Of a stretch of 64,000 nucleotides of DNA, positions 16,700 through 25,516 are shown one piece after another. Numbering within the stretch: the stretch's first letter is position 1; every line of letters starts with the position of its first letter. Both the position numbers and the translations under genes were made by a program. The DNA comes from Pseudomonas sp. MH9.2 (GTDB taxonomy: Bacteria; Pseudomonadota; Gammaproteobacteria; Pseudomonadales; Pseudomonadaceae): positions 1,736,001-1,800,000 of the forward strand of contig NZ_CP133784.1 of NCBI RefSeq assembly GCF_034353875.1, in the 5' to 3' direction. The notes under the pieces are model-generated. The model was given only the letters and a program-made list of their open reading frames with translations, searched no databases and was not told where the DNA came from.

Positions 16700-17823
16700 A
16701 GTTTTCCTGACTGAAAGCTATTGCATGCCTGAATGACGGTTTCTGCATCCGCGGTAGAAAGCGTCGGGCCCATAGGAAGACTCAATATCTGACTATGAAT
16801 CTTTTCAGACACAGGGAGCGAAAGTCCCGCCCACTCTACGTAAGCTGCCTGATGATGCGGCGGAATTGGATAGTGAATTAGCGTTTGAACGCCAAGATCT
16901 GCGAGGTGCTTTTGCAGTGCTTCTCGGTCATCGCAGAGCACGGTGTAGACATGCCACACATGTCCTTCATTGGTAGCAGCATGGAACGCCAGGTCAACGG
17001 GGAGCTGGATTGAGGGGTTGTTTATGCCTTGAGTATACAGCTCCGCTATTTGGCGACGATGCTCGGTTTGCTCGTCGAGGTATTTCAATTTCACGGAGAG
17101 GCAAGCGGCTTGCAACTCGTCTAGCCGGCTATTTACGCCACGATAGAGGTTCTCGTATTTCTTGTGAGAGCCGTAGTTACGTAAAGCCCTCAAAGTACTT
17201 GCGAGCAAATCGTCGTTTGTTGTGATAGCACCCGCATCGCCCAACGCACCAAGGTTTTTGCCAGGGTAGAAACTGAAGCCTGAAGCATGCCCCCAGTTAC
17301 CTGACCTTTTTCCATCGATGCTTGCGCCATGAGACTGAGCAGAATCTTCGAGCACCAACAGGTTATACCGGTCGGTCAGCGCCATAATCGCGGGCATGTC
17401 GGCAAGACGACCATAAAGGTGCACAGGCAAAATCGCCTTGGTTTTGGACGTTATTGCAGCTTCAGCGTTGACAGGGCAAATGTTGAACGTAGATTGATCA
17501 GGTTCAACCAGAACTGGAACCAAGCCGTTCTCGGATATGGCCAGAATACTTGCGATATAGGTGTTAGATGGCACAAGAATTTCATCGCCAGCCTGCAGAT
17601 AACCAAGCTCTTTCCACGCACGGATTACCAGCGCTAAAGCGTCCAAGCCGTTTGCAACACCGATGCAGTGCTTGGTGCCACAATACTCAGCAAAACTGTC
17701 TTCGAACGTCTTAAGTTCTGCCCCGCCGATGTACCAACCAGAATCAATAACGCGAGTGCAGGCTGCGATTAACTCATCCCGGCAACCACTATTGACTTCT
17801 TTCAAATTTAGGAAACTTATCAT
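16696..17823 (-). CDS. fdtB: DegT/DnrJ/EryC1 aminotransferase, FdtB/QdtB-like
   Basis: 375 residues, PLP-dependent sugar aminotransferase. It shows [15 protein letters not shown] near residue 55, [23 protein letters not shown], and the PLP lysine in [16 protein letters not shown] near 190. Adjacent fdtA (3,4-ketoisomerase) and fdtC (acyltransferase) genes indicate it aminates C3 of dTDP-3-keto-6-deoxyhexose using glutamate, giving dTDP-Fuc3N (or Qui3N). The gene order here is fdtA-fdtC-fdtB, all overlapping by a few bases. The dTDP-4-keto-6-deoxyglucose substrate comes from RmlA and RmlB in the same operon. Confidence 0.88.
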   Translation of the reverse strand: MISFLNLKEVNSGCRDELIAACTRVIDSGWYIGGAELKTFEDSFAEYCGTKHCIGVANGLDALALVIRAWKELGYLQAGDEILVPSNTYIASILAISENGLVPVLVEPDQSTFNICPVNAEAAITSKTKAILPVHLYGRLADMPAIMALTDRYNLLVLEDSAQSHGASIDGKRSGNWGHASGFSFYPGKNLGALGDAGAITTNDDLLASTLRALRNYGSHKKYENLYRGVNSRLDELQAACLSVKLKYLDEQTEHRRQIAELYTQGINNPSIQLPVDLAFHAATNEGHVWHVYTVLCDDREALQKHLADLGVQTLIHYPIPPHHQAAYVEWAGLSLPVSEKIHSQILSLPMGPTLSTADAETVIQACNSFQSGKL

Positions 17824-18284
17824 TTATTCACATACCTAATAACTTTGGCGGGATTACCCACCACAACAGCACGGTCCGGCACATCGACCACCACTACGGC
17901 CCCGGCACCGACCATGGCCTCTGTGCCGATAGTCACGCCTGGCAATATGGTCGCATTAGCACCGATGCTAGCACCCCGTTTAACTGTGATTCCGGAGAAC
18001 TTCTCTGGATAAATTTTTGAGCGAGGCATCGCATCATTGGTAAAAGTCGCATTCGGGCCAATAAACACATCATCGGCAATGACGGTGCCTTCCCAGAGAT
18101 ATACCCCAGACTTGACAGTAACATTGTTGCCGACTGTCACGCCTTTTTCGATTAGTGTGTGTGCGCAAATATTGCAGTTCTCTCCAATCACGGCACCGTC
18201 GAACACCACCGCGTATTGCCACACGCGAGTATCTTTGCCTATATGGGAGCTTTTCACATCGGAAAGCGGATGTATTTTAGGCAT
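17820..18284 (-). CDS. fdtC: Left-handed beta-helix sugar N-acyltransferase, FdtC-like
   Basis: 154 residues made almost wholly of hexapeptide repeats (for example [48 protein letters not shown]). It ends in the common [10 protein letters not shown] motif. Such trimeric acyltransferases use acetyl-CoA (less often another acyl-CoA) to N-acylate an amino sugar. Given fdtA and fdtB around it, the likely product is dTDP-3-acetamido-3,6-dideoxyhexose. It overlaps fdtB by 4 nt and the end of fdtA by 8 nt. Confidence 0.85.
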   Translation of the reverse strand: MPKIHPLSDVKSSHIGKDTRVWQYAVVFDGAVIGENCNICAHTLIEKGVTVGNNVTVKSGVYLWEGTVIADDVFIGPNATFTNDAMPRSKIYPEKFSGITVKRGASIGANATILPGVTIGTEAMVGAGAVVVVDVPDRAVVVGNPAKVIRYVNK

Positions 18285-18681
18285 GCTTGATTATCTCCAA
18301 GAAACTAGAGTACTCGCGTATGTAATCCGCCTCATCGTAAAAGTCACTCGCTAACACAAGCAATACGCAGTGCTGACTAAAATCATGCATCTCGTGCCAT
18401 ATCATTTTGTCAATAATGATCGCCTTATTAGGAGCGTCGAGCCAGACTTCTTCTTGATTGATACCGTCGTCCATCTTCATAAGACATCGGCCGGATACAC
18501 AAACTGCGACCTGAACGAGTTCTTTGTGCGCATGGAAGCCGCGCGGCACGCCCGGCTGCGTATCAGTCAGGTAATAAACGCGTTTTACGTCGAACGGAAT
18601 ATTTTTGTTGTTTTCAAGCACAACCAAATGCCCGCGCTCATCACCTAAAGTCTTTAGATCAAGAAAAGTAATCAGACTCAT
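18277..18681 (-). CDS. fdtA: dTDP-4-oxo-6-deoxyglucose 3,4-ketoisomerase, FdtA-like cupin
   Basis: 134 residues, single cupin (WxcM-like) domain. Family residues are [36 protein letters not shown] and [18 protein letters not shown]. The enzyme moves the keto group from C4 to C3 on dTDP-4-keto-6-deoxyglucose. FdtA and QdtA differ in C4 stereochemistry. From memory of published work, QdtA has Tyr at the position that here is Arg16 (in DERGHL), and FdtA-type enzymes have Arg. The RGFHAHK motif is also nearer the FdtA form, which favours the galacto product leading to Fuc3NAc. That discrimination is inference. Confidence 0.85.
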   Translation of the reverse strand: MSLITFLDLKTLGDERGHLVVLENNKNIPFDVKRVYYLTDTQPGVPRGFHAHKELVQVAVCVSGRCLMKMDDGINQEEVWLDAPNKAIIIDKMIWHEMHDFSQHCVLLVLASDFYDEADYIREYSSFLEIIKHA

Positions 18682-19244
18682 GAGTTTATCGCCGGCAAAC
18701 TATCGACAGCAGGAGCATCACTGTCTTTTTCATTGATTATAAAATCGCTTGGCTGAGGCCATTTAATACCTAATGCTGGATCCTTCCAAAGAAGAGCACC
18801 TTCCGACGACTTATCGTAGTAATCCGTAGTTTTGTACATAAAGTGCGTATCGTCTTCCAGTGCAACGAAACCGTGAGCAAAACCCTCTGGAATCCATAAC
18901 ATACGGTTGTTTACAGCGCTCAACTCGACCCCGACCCACTGCAAATAGGTGGATGAAGCTGGACGTATGTCCACGGCCACATCATAAGCAGCACCCTGAA
19001 TGACACGTACAAGCTTGCCCTGAGCATGAGGCGCGCGTTGATAATGCAACCCGCGCAAAACACCTTTGGCAGAGCAGGAATGATTATCCTGAACAAAAGC
19101 TCGAGGAGTCGGTAAATCTAAAGCTTGTAGCGCCGTATGAAATTTCGCCTCATTAAAACTTTCCATAAACCACCCTCGGTCATCACTGAACACTGTGGGC
19201 TCAATAATGACGACGTCGGGCAGAGAGGTCTGAATCAATTTCAT
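18678..19244 (-). CDS. rmlC: dTDP-4-dehydrorhamnose 3,5-epimerase RmlC
   Basis: 188 residues, cupin family, typical RmlC length. Visible motifs are [15 protein letters not shown] near the N-terminus, [18 protein letters not shown] with the catalytic His, [18 protein letters not shown], and [12 protein letters not shown]. It converts dTDP-4-keto-6-deoxy-D-glucose to dTDP-4-keto-L-rhamnose, the third step of dTDP-L-rhamnose synthesis. It overlaps rmlA by 4 nt. The C-terminal tail is a little longer than in minimal RmlC proteins. Confidence 0.95.
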   Translation of the reverse strand: MKLIQTSLPDVVIIEPTVFSDDRGWFMESFNEAKFHTALQALDLPTPRAFVQDNHSCSAKGVLRGLHYQRAPHAQGKLVRVIQGAAYDVAVDIRPASSTYLQWVGVELSAVNNRMLWIPEGFAHGFVALEDDTHFMYKTTDYYDKSSEGALLWKDPALGIKWPQPSDFIINEKDSDAPAVDSLPAINS

Positions 19245-20134
19245 GCGCTTTCAGCCTCAGCCAACAACTTCAGCAGATACTGACCATAACCTGTTTTTTT
19301 CAGTTTCTCGGCCTGCTCTTTCAACTGCGCAGGCGAAATCCATCCGTGAGCGAATGCAATTTCTTCGAGACACGCGACCTTGAGGCCCTGCCGATGTTCA
19401 ATCGTGTGTACGAATTGGCTAGCCTCCAGCAAGGACTCATGGGTACCCGTATCTAGCCAGGCAAAACCACGCCCGAGCATTTCGACCGTGAGCGACTTGT
19501 CTTCAAGATACACCCGGTTAACGTCCGTGATCTCAAGCTCACCGCGATCCGACGGCTTGATACGCTTTGCAATGTCCACCACACGGTTGTCGTAGAAGTA
19601 GAGGCCAGTCACCGCATAGTTGGACTTCGGCGTCGAAGGTTTTTCTTCGATGCTCAATGCCCGCCCAGTACTGTCGAACTCAACCACGCCAAAGCGCTCT
19701 GGATCGGATACGTGATAGCCAAACACCGTTGCGCCTGACGTCTGGGACATTGCGGCGCTCAGGTTTTCAGAGAAATGGTGGCCGTAAAAAATGTTGTCCC
19801 CGAGTATCAGGCAGCAAGGATCCTGACCGATGAACTCTTCACCGATTAAAAACGCCTGCGCCAAGCCATCCGGGCTCGGCTGCTCTGCGTAGGTCAACTC
19901 GATTCCGTATTGGCTACCGTCCCCCAACAGCTTTTTGAAACACGGCAGATCTTCTGGGGTGGAGATGATCAAAACTTCCCGCATGCCCGCGAGCATCAAC
20001 ACCGAAAGCGGATAAAAAATCATTGGTTTGTCGAAGATCGGGAGCATTTGCTTCGACACGCCAAGTGTCAGAGGGTGCAGGCGTGTGCCTGAGCCGCCAG
20101 CGAGAATGATGCCTTTGCGTTTGATGACCGTCAT
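19241..20134 (-). CDS. rmlA: Glucose-1-phosphate thymidylyltransferase RmlA
   Basis: 297 residues, the usual RmlA length. The nucleotidyltransferase signature [16 protein letters not shown] is at residues 8-23, followed by [38 protein letters not shown] and [14 protein letters not shown]. It makes dTDP-glucose from glucose-1-phosphate and dTTP and is feedback inhibited by dTDP-rhamnose in homologues. The start at 20134 (MTVIKRKG) is chosen because it overlaps the rmlD stop as ATGA; an in-frame ATG at 20209 lies within rmlD. The product feeds both the rhamnose and Fuc3NAc branches. Confidence 0.95.
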   Translation of the reverse strand: MTVIKRKGIILAGGSGTRLHPLTLGVSKQMLPIFDKPMIFYPLSVLMLAGMREVLIISTPEDLPCFKKLLGDGSQYGIELTYAEQPSPDGLAQAFLIGEEFIGQDPCCLILGDNIFYGHHFSENLSAAMSQTSGATVFGYHVSDPERFGVVEFDSTGRALSIEEKPSTPKSNYAVTGLYFYDNRVVDIAKRIKPSDRGELEITDVNRVYLEDKSLTVEMLGRGFAWLDTGTHESLLEASQFVHTIEHRQGLKVACLEEIAFAHGWISPAQLKEQAEKLKKTGYGQYLLKLLAEAESA

Positions 20135-21024
20135 CTGACTAACACTTCCTTCAACATCCGGGTTACTCCACTCTGCCAATCGGGCAGGTGGATAGAAAAA
20201 GTCCTGCACAGTTTATCTGTGTTGAGCCGTGAGTTCAGCGGCCGACGCGCCGGCGTCGGGTATTGTTCCGTTAGGATAGGCGTGATGCATTGAACAGCTA
20301 GAGTTTCCTCGGCGGCGCGACCGCAGTCGATGACCAGTGTCGCGTATTCATGCCACGAAGTGAAACCCGACGCTGCAAGATGATAAATGCCACACACCTT
20401 GTCGTCACCACGCGCGTGACGAATCGCAACAGTAGTTACGTCGGCGATCAGGTCTGCCCCTGTTGGTGCTCCAATCTGATCAGCAATGACGTTTAATTGA
20501 GTACGATCAGTGGCTAGCTTCAACATCGTCTTCGCAAAATTGTTACCTCTTGCACCGTAGACCCAACTGGTCCGAAATATAAGGTGCTTGCAACCTGAAG
20601 CAAGGATCGCCTGCTCACCAGCGAGCTTGGTTGATCCATAAGCGTTGACAGGAGCAACCTGATCTTGCTCCTGCCAAGGCTCCGAACCCGAGCCGTCAAA
20701 CACGTAGTCGGTAGAGAAGTGAACCAGCAGACAACCCAGTCGGGCGGACTCTTGCGCCAGAAGTTCCACCGCGTCAGCGTTTATCAACCTTGCGGTATTG
20801 TGATCAGACTCAGCCTTATCGACCGCGGTGTAGGCCGCGGCATTCACGATAACGTCAGGGGCCACGTGCCGAATGGTCTCACGTAAAGCCTCAAGATTTG
20901 CGAGATCACCGCTGAGCCCGTTTCCCTCATGCCGATCCAGTGCGACGAGGTCGCCAAGCGTCGCCAATGATCGTTGCAGCTCCCAGCCGACCTGACCGCT
21001 TTTGCCAAGCAATAATACTTTCAT
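20131..21024 (-). CDS. rmlD: dTDP-4-dehydrorhamnose reductase RmlD
   Basis: 297 residues. NADPH-binding motif [11 protein letters not shown] at the N-terminus, [26 protein letters not shown] and the catalytic [11 protein letters not shown] (YxxxK). It performs the last reduction to dTDP-L-rhamnose. The start at 21024 (MKVLLLGK) lies one base after the rmlB stop; the longer frame to 21057 would overlap rmlB with no family match. Order rmlB-rmlD-rmlA-rmlC is the standard Pseudomonas arrangement. Confidence 0.95.
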   Translation of the reverse strand: MKVLLLGKSGQVGWELQRSLATLGDLVALDRHEGNGLSGDLANLEALRETIRHVAPDVIVNAAAYTAVDKAESDHNTARLINADAVELLAQESARLGCLLVHFSTDYVFDGSGSEPWQEQDQVAPVNAYGSTKLAGEQAILASGCKHLIFRTSWVYGARGNNFAKTMLKLATDRTQLNVIADQIGAPTGADLIADVTTVAIRHARGDDKVCGIYHLAASGFTSWHEYATLVIDCGRAAEETLAVQCITPILTEQYPTPARRPLNSRLNTDKLCRTFSIHLPDWQSGVTRMLKEVLVR

Positions 21025-21025
21025 A

Positions 21026-22105
21026 TCAGTTCGAACGCTTTGCGTAGTTCTGATCAATCCAGTTCTGGTAAGTGCCGCTTTTTACGTGTTCTACCCACGC
21101 ATGGTTGTTCAGATACCACTCAACCGTCTTGCGGATGCCTGAATCAAAGGTTTCGGCAGGCACCCAACCGAGTTCACGCTGGATCTTGCTTGCGTCAATA
21201 GCATAGCGCTGATCATGGCCCGGCCGATCTTGAACATAGGTAATCAGTTGTGCGTGCGGCACAAACTCTGAGGCCGGACGTAGTTCATCCAGCAATTCGC
21301 AAAGTTTCAGAACGACGTCGAGATTTTTCTTCTCGTTGTGACCACCGATATTGTAAGTCTCACCGTCCACGCCTTCTGTTACTACACGGTATAAAGCCCG
21401 AGCATGGTCCTCCACGTAAAGCCAGTCACGTACTTGGTCACCTTTGCCATAAATAGGCAGCGGCTTACCTTCCAGTGCGTTGAGGATAACCAGGGGAATC
21501 AGCTTTTCCGGAAAATGGTAAGGCCCGTAATTGTTCGAGCAGTTGGTCACTACCGTTGGCAACCCGTACGTGCGACTCCAGGCGCGTACCAGATGGTCAG
21601 AGCTGGCTTTGCTTGCAGAGTATGGGGAGCTGGGTTGATACGGGGTCTGCTCAGTGAAGAGATCCTCAGGCCCGTCAAGATCGCCGTATACCTCGTCGGT
21701 GGAAATGTGGTGGAAGCGAAAATCGTTTTTCTGCTTCTCAGCCAACCCGTTCCAGTAGGCCCGAGTAGCCTCCAGCAATGTGTAGGTTCCAACGATGTTG
21801 GTTTGTATGAAGTCAGAGGGACCGATGATCGATCGATCCACGTGTGACTCGGCGGCCAGGTGCATGACCGCATCAGGACGATGATCCTTGAAAACCCTGT
21901 CAAGCTGCTCTCTGTCGCAGATATCGACTCGTTCGAAGGCATAGCGCTCGTTTTCGGCAACGTCCAGCAGCGACTCGAGGTTGCCTGCGTACGTTAGCTT
22001 GTCCACGTTCACTACCGAATCAGTGGTGTCGGCGATGATGTGACGCACAACTGCCGAACCAATGAAACCTGCACCGCCAGTTACTAAAATCTTCAAAGCA
22101 TTCAT
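21026..22105 (-). CDS. rmlB: dTDP-glucose 4,6-dehydratase RmlB
   Basis: 359 residues. NAD-binding [14 protein letters not shown] near residue 9, [22 protein letters not shown] with the active-site Asp-Glu pair, and [15 protein letters not shown] with YxxxK. It forms dTDP-4-keto-6-deoxy-D-glucose, the branch point used by RmlC/RmlD (rhamnose) and FdtA/B/C (3-acetamido sugar). It is the first gene of the O-antigen operon; the promoter should lie in 22106-22314. Confidence 0.96.
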   Translation of the reverse strand: MNALKILVTGGAGFIGSAVVRHIIADTTDSVVNVDKLTYAGNLESLLDVAENERYAFERVDICDREQLDRVFKDHRPDAVMHLAAESHVDRSIIGPSDFIQTNIVGTYTLLEATRAYWNGLAEKQKNDFRFHHISTDEVYGDLDGPEDLFTEQTPYQPSSPYSASKASSDHLVRAWSRTYGLPTVVTNCSNNYGPYHFPEKLIPLVILNALEGKPLPIYGKGDQVRDWLYVEDHARALYRVVTEGVDGETYNIGGHNEKKNLDVVLKLCELLDELRPASEFVPHAQLITYVQDRPGHDQRYAIDASKIQRELGWVPAETFDSGIRKTVEWYLNNHAWVEHVKSGTYQNWIDQNYAKRSN

Positions 22106-22314
22106 CCTGGTGTCAATTACGGACGCTTGCGCTGTCCGTCGTTAGTTTCTGCACGACTGGCCACGACTTTCTGACAGCTCTTCGCCGGGAATGCCTATGG
22201 CATTTCCGCAGCACGAACATTCAGGAAATATGGGCAGTCTTGCTTCGATCCTTTTAAACAGGAAAAGCGAGAACTCTGCGTATATCGCCTAGTTGATACT
22301 TACAGTTATCGTCC
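22106..22314. promoter_or_regulatory. Leader/promoter region of the O-antigen operon
   Basis: 209 nt between the O-antigen operon start and the end of the next minus-strand gene. It holds one small hairpin, AATGCC (22190-22195), loop TAT, GGCATT (22199-22204). No JUMPstart/ops-like GGCGGTAG sequence and no convincing sigma-70 boxes could be picked out by eye. Confidence 0.4.
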
Positions 22315-23826
22315 CTATACAGAAACTGGTAAACCAACCCTTACGGGAATGCTGACTACCGAAGAAGCCTCCTTGAGGCTGATTTTTCTGTACAGGACTT
22401 CACACAAAACGTTCTTCGAATGAGCGTCACCGTGGACGAGTCGGATTTCCGATGGCCATTCAGGCATCCCCTCGACAAAAGCGACTAGTCCTTGCTGGTC
22501 GGCATGCGCCGAGTAGCCGGCCATCGATGTCACGCCAGCGTTGATCGTGTAGCGTTCCTGTTCTAGCTCAACATATCCGCCTTTTGGTCCATAGCTTTGA
22601 ATTGCGGCACCCGGCGTGCCTTTGGCTTGATAGCCCACAAAAAGCACATTATGCCTGCTGTCACCGAGCATGGCTTTCAGGTAGTTGACGATTCGACCAC
22701 CGGAGCACATGCCGCTGCCCGCGATGACGATAGCGGGGCGGCCGCTGCTGGCAAGGTAGTTGACCGTTTGCATATGCTTTGCATGGGTGTCGATGGTAAT
22801 CAGTTGGTCGAATCGTAGCGGCTCGCGCCCGTTGTCTAGTCGCTGTTTAGCTTCGGCATCCCAGAAGTCATCAAGTTCCTGATAGACCTTGGTAAAACGG
22901 CTGGCCAAGGGTGAATCCAGGATGATCGGTAGCTGAGGCCAATCGATGGGTAGGGAGCTGCCTGGATCTTGCTCGGATGCGGGGCTTTCAAACGCCACCC
23001 CCTCATTGGCGGTGTTTGGGTTCCGCAGCGCTTTGCGATGGAGAATATCTTCGATTTCGTAGAGCAATTCCTGAGTGCGCCCGATGCTGAATGCGGGAAT
23101 CAGTACCGTGCCATGATCTGCCAAAGCCCTGTCAATGACCTCTTCCAGTCGCGACAGGCGTGTAGCCCGGTCTTCATGCAGGCGATCACCATAGGTGCTT
23201 TCCAGCACCAGTACGTCCGCGCGTTCTGGGGATTTTGGACGAGATAACAGTGGCGTGTGCGAGGCGCCCAGATCACCCGAGAAAACGATACGCTTATTGC
23301 GGCTTTCGACGGGGTAGTCGATATCGCATTCGACATAAGCCGAACCAAGAATATGCCCAGCACGCTGCAGACGAACTCTGCAAGAAAGCTCAGGGGTTTT
23401 TGCCAGGCTAAACCAGGTGTCGAAGGGCAGCGCAATGATCCTCGACTCGATTAGCTTGAGATAGCGCTCGACGTGTTGTTCGTCTCGCCCGTATTCGAGC
23501 TTGTAGGCGTCTTCCAGCACCAGCGGCAACAATTTAGCCGACGGCTCGCTGCAGAGAATCGGACCTTTAAAGCCAGCGGTCAGGAGATTAGGGATACGCC
23601 CGACATGGTCAGCGTGCACGTGCGTAACGATCAGGGCTTTGATGGTTTCGATGGAAAAGTCGATGGCCGATGAATCGGCCCCGACGATACCCTGCTTGCT
23701 GGTTTCCAATCCCTGAAATAAGCCGCAGTCGATCAGCAGGCTGCTTGTTGCATCCAGTTGCAGTTGATGGCAAGAGCCTGTGACACCCTCAATGGCGCCG
23801 TGGTGGATGATTTCCGGGTAAAGCAT
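22315..23826 (-). CDS. Beta-CASP metallo-beta-lactamase-fold hydrolase (RNase candidate)
   Basis: 503 residues. N-terminal MBL domain with the zinc motif HVHADH at residues 69-74, RAGHILGSAYVE and FSGDLGASHTPLL. The inserted beta-CASP domain has LESTYGDRLHED and IPAFSIGRTQELLYEIEDIL. The C-terminal motifs are IAGSGMCSGGRIVNYL and GYSAHADQQGL, then LVHGDAHSK. This is the YSH1/CPSF-73 layout of archaeal and bacterial RNA-processing nucleases, so an endo/exoribonuclease acting in the cytoplasm is likely. The physiological target in Pseudomonas is not established to my knowledge. It is read in the same direction as, and just downstream of, the wzz terminator, so it probably has its own promoter. 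Confidence 0.85.
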   Translation of the reverse strand: MLYPEIIHHGAIEGVTGSCHQLQLDATSSLLIDCGLFQGLETSKQGIVGADSSAIDFSIETIKALIVTHVHADHVGRIPNLLTAGFKGPILCSEPSAKLLPLVLEDAYKLEYGRDEQHVERYLKLIESRIIALPFDTWFSLAKTPELSCRVRLQRAGHILGSAYVECDIDYPVESRNKRIVFSGDLGASHTPLLSRPKSPERADVLVLESTYGDRLHEDRATRLSRLEEVIDRALADHGTVLIPAFSIGRTQELLYEIEDILHRKALRNPNTANEGVAFESPASEQDPGSSLPIDWPQLPIILDSPLASRFTKVYQELDDFWDAEAKQRLDNGREPLRFDQLITIDTHAKHMQTVNYLASSGRPAIVIAGSGMCSGGRIVNYLKAMLGDSRHNVLFVGYQAKGTPGAAIQSYGPKGGYVELEQERYTINAGVTSMAGYSAHADQQGLVAFVEGMPEWPSEIRLVHGDAHSKNVLCEVLYRKISLKEASSVVSIPVRVGLPVSV

Positions 23827-23872
23827 GAGAGTCCCTCTCGGTCTTGCTACATGAAAGACGATGTTCGCCCAT

Positions 23873-23899
23873 AAAAAAACGGTCCAGCTTAGCCGGACC
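23873..23899 (-). terminator. Rho-independent terminator after wzz
   Basis: Minus strand: GGTCCGGC, loop TAA, GCTGGACC (8-bp stem, one G-U pair), then GTTTTTTT. It starts 11 nt after the wzz stop, separating it from the metallo-hydrolase gene. Confidence 0.9.
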
Positions 23900-23910
23900 T
23901 TGGGCGTTGA

Positions 23911-25275
23911 TCAGTCTTTAACGTTTTGCAAACCTTGTCCGTTGCTGCCTTGCAGGGTGCCATTCAATGCAGGTGCTAACGCCTGATGATGAACAACCGA
24001 TAGGCGCCGTGCGCTGACGAAATGGCGGATCAATGCCAACAGTACACCCAGCATCGCGCCCATTATCAGGCCAAGAATGACAATCAATACCTTTTTAGGT
24101 TTGACGGGCCGTTGAGGCTCCAGAGCCTTACGGTCGATAGTGACCAATTTTAGGTTCTGCAGATCGATGTTCAAGTTACGCAGTCGTGCACCCTCTTCAC
24201 GTAGAGGCTCGATGCCGGTCAAGAAAATGTCTTCGTTTTCACGCTTGCTCAGCACTTCAACCTGGCGGTTGTTCTGCAGCAGTAGCAGTTCCTTGGCGAT
24301 CTCGGCAATTCGGTGTTCGGTGAAATCGTCAGATTTACGCTGCTGCAAGGCATTACGCTCCGCCTCCAAGGCTTCTGTGCCCATGAAGTACAGGGGAATT
24401 TGCTGATTATTGACTTCCGTACGCATAACACTGTTAGGGCCTGTGCGCTCAGTGTCACCCAACGAGGACGGAGTGGTAGGTCGCTTGATACCCAATGATT
24501 TGGCAATACCTATGGCTTCACTCAACTGAGCCATTCGATCACCGCGCTGGGTTTTTAACTGCAAGCGTAGGGCTTTTAGCTCGTCCTGCAGTTGCGCACG
24601 CTTTAGGTTATCCGCCTCAAGCAGCACCGCGATTTTCGATTCTTTGTCGGTATCGTAGCTGGCACGCGCGGCATCAATTTTGCCTTTCAACTCATTCAGA
24701 CGGTTATTGACGATCACATCCATGTCCGCCGAAATCTGCTCACGCTCAGCCTGAATCCCGTAGTCAATAAAGCCGTTCAGGATTGCAACACCATCTACAC
24801 CTTTCGGATAGTTCAACTCCAGGCCAATAGAAGCGCTGAGGACATCCACTCTCTTGGGGTCTGGCAAAACCAGCCTGATTGAGTCGCGGTTGAACTCCTC
24901 AAAGCTTTGCTCAAGGGTTTGACCTGGGCGCTTGAATTCTTTGAATAATCCTTGATTTGCGCGGAAAAAGCCTAAACGTGTGTCATAAGATTCCAACGAA
25001 GCCCCCACTTTGAGAAGGGCATCTTTAGGAGGAAGCTTGTAGATATCCGAGCGGTTCAGGGCATCGAGTTCGTTGATCGCCGCCGGGCGCAGAACGCTGC
25101 TGACTTGATATTCCGGGGTAGTAAGGAACGCGTAGGCTGCGGCGATCAGACCGGCGACGATAGCCACTGAGACGATCAGCGCTTTCTGACGCCAGATGGC
25201 ATGAACTAACGCAAATAGATCGATTTCATCGTTAGGGGTAGTCGAGGGAATACGGGTAATGCTACTCACAACCAA
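23911..25275 (-). CDS. wzz: Wzz/GumC-type chain-length determinant protein (first copy)
   Basis: 454 residues. There is an N-terminal cytoplasmic part with DEIDLFALVHAIW, membrane segment 1 (about 33-52), a long coiled periplasmic region, and the Pro/Lys-rich PQRPVKPKKVLIVILGLIMG entering membrane segment 2 (about 408-428). A 25-residue cytoplasmic tail follows. This is the polysaccharide copolymerase 1 layout; these proteins set O-antigen modal length with Wzy. It is longer than typical 325-350 residue Wzz, closer to the very-long (Wzz2/FepE-like) class. The first codon read is TTG at 25275; GTG at 25269 is equally possible. Confidence 0.88.
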   Translation of the reverse strand: MVVSSITRIPSTTPNDEIDLFALVHAIWRQKALIVSVAIVAGLIAAAYAFLTTPEYQVSSVLRPAAINELDALNRSDIYKLPPKDALLKVGASLESYDTRLGFFRANQGLFKEFKRPGQTLEQSFEEFNRDSIRLVLPDPKRVDVLSASIGLELNYPKGVDGVAILNGFIDYGIQAEREQISADMDVIVNNRLNELKGKIDAARASYDTDKESKIAVLLEADNLKRAQLQDELKALRLQLKTQRGDRMAQLSEAIGIAKSLGIKRPTTPSSLGDTERTGPNSVMRTEVNNQQIPLYFMGTEALEAERNALQQRKSDDFTEHRIAEIAKELLLLQNNRQVEVLSKRENEDIFLTGIEPLREEGARLRNLNIDLQNLKLVTIDRKALEPQRPVKPKKVLIVILGLIMGAMLGVLLALIRHFVSARRLSVVHHQALAPALNGTLQGSNGQGLQNVKD

Positions 25276-25353
25276 GGCCTGCCTTCAAAAGAGAAACTGC
25301 GGGCTCGTTATGCAGACAGATAGCTAAGTGCTAGTAGTTATTATTAATTCTGG

Positions 25354-25386
25354 TCATTGACGCGAGCTTCATGCTCGCGTCAATGA
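25354..25386. terminator. Perfect 14-bp inverted repeat between the two wzz genes
   Basis: TCATTGACGCGAGC (25354-25367), loop TTCAT, GCTCGCGTCAATGA (25373-25386). The stem is perfect and GC-rich in its middle. No T-run follows on either strand, so it may be a weak or factor-dependent terminator, an RNA-stabilising hairpin, or a protein-binding dyad. The rest of 25276-25516 is AT-rich and shows no ORF. Confidence 0.5.
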
Positions 25387-25516
25387 CGCACAAAAGACTG
25401 ACTGGTAATCGAGAACTTGCGGCATTCTGCCACTAACCTAGCTCATTACAAGTCTTGACAATTTGTAGGATAGTTCCTACAAAACGAATCGGCATGAGGA
25501 TTTGAGTCTAGATGCT

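Noticed and set aside
22106..22314. JUMPstart/ops element before the O-antigen operon
   Set aside because: No GGCGGTAG or near match was found on the minus strand in this gap.
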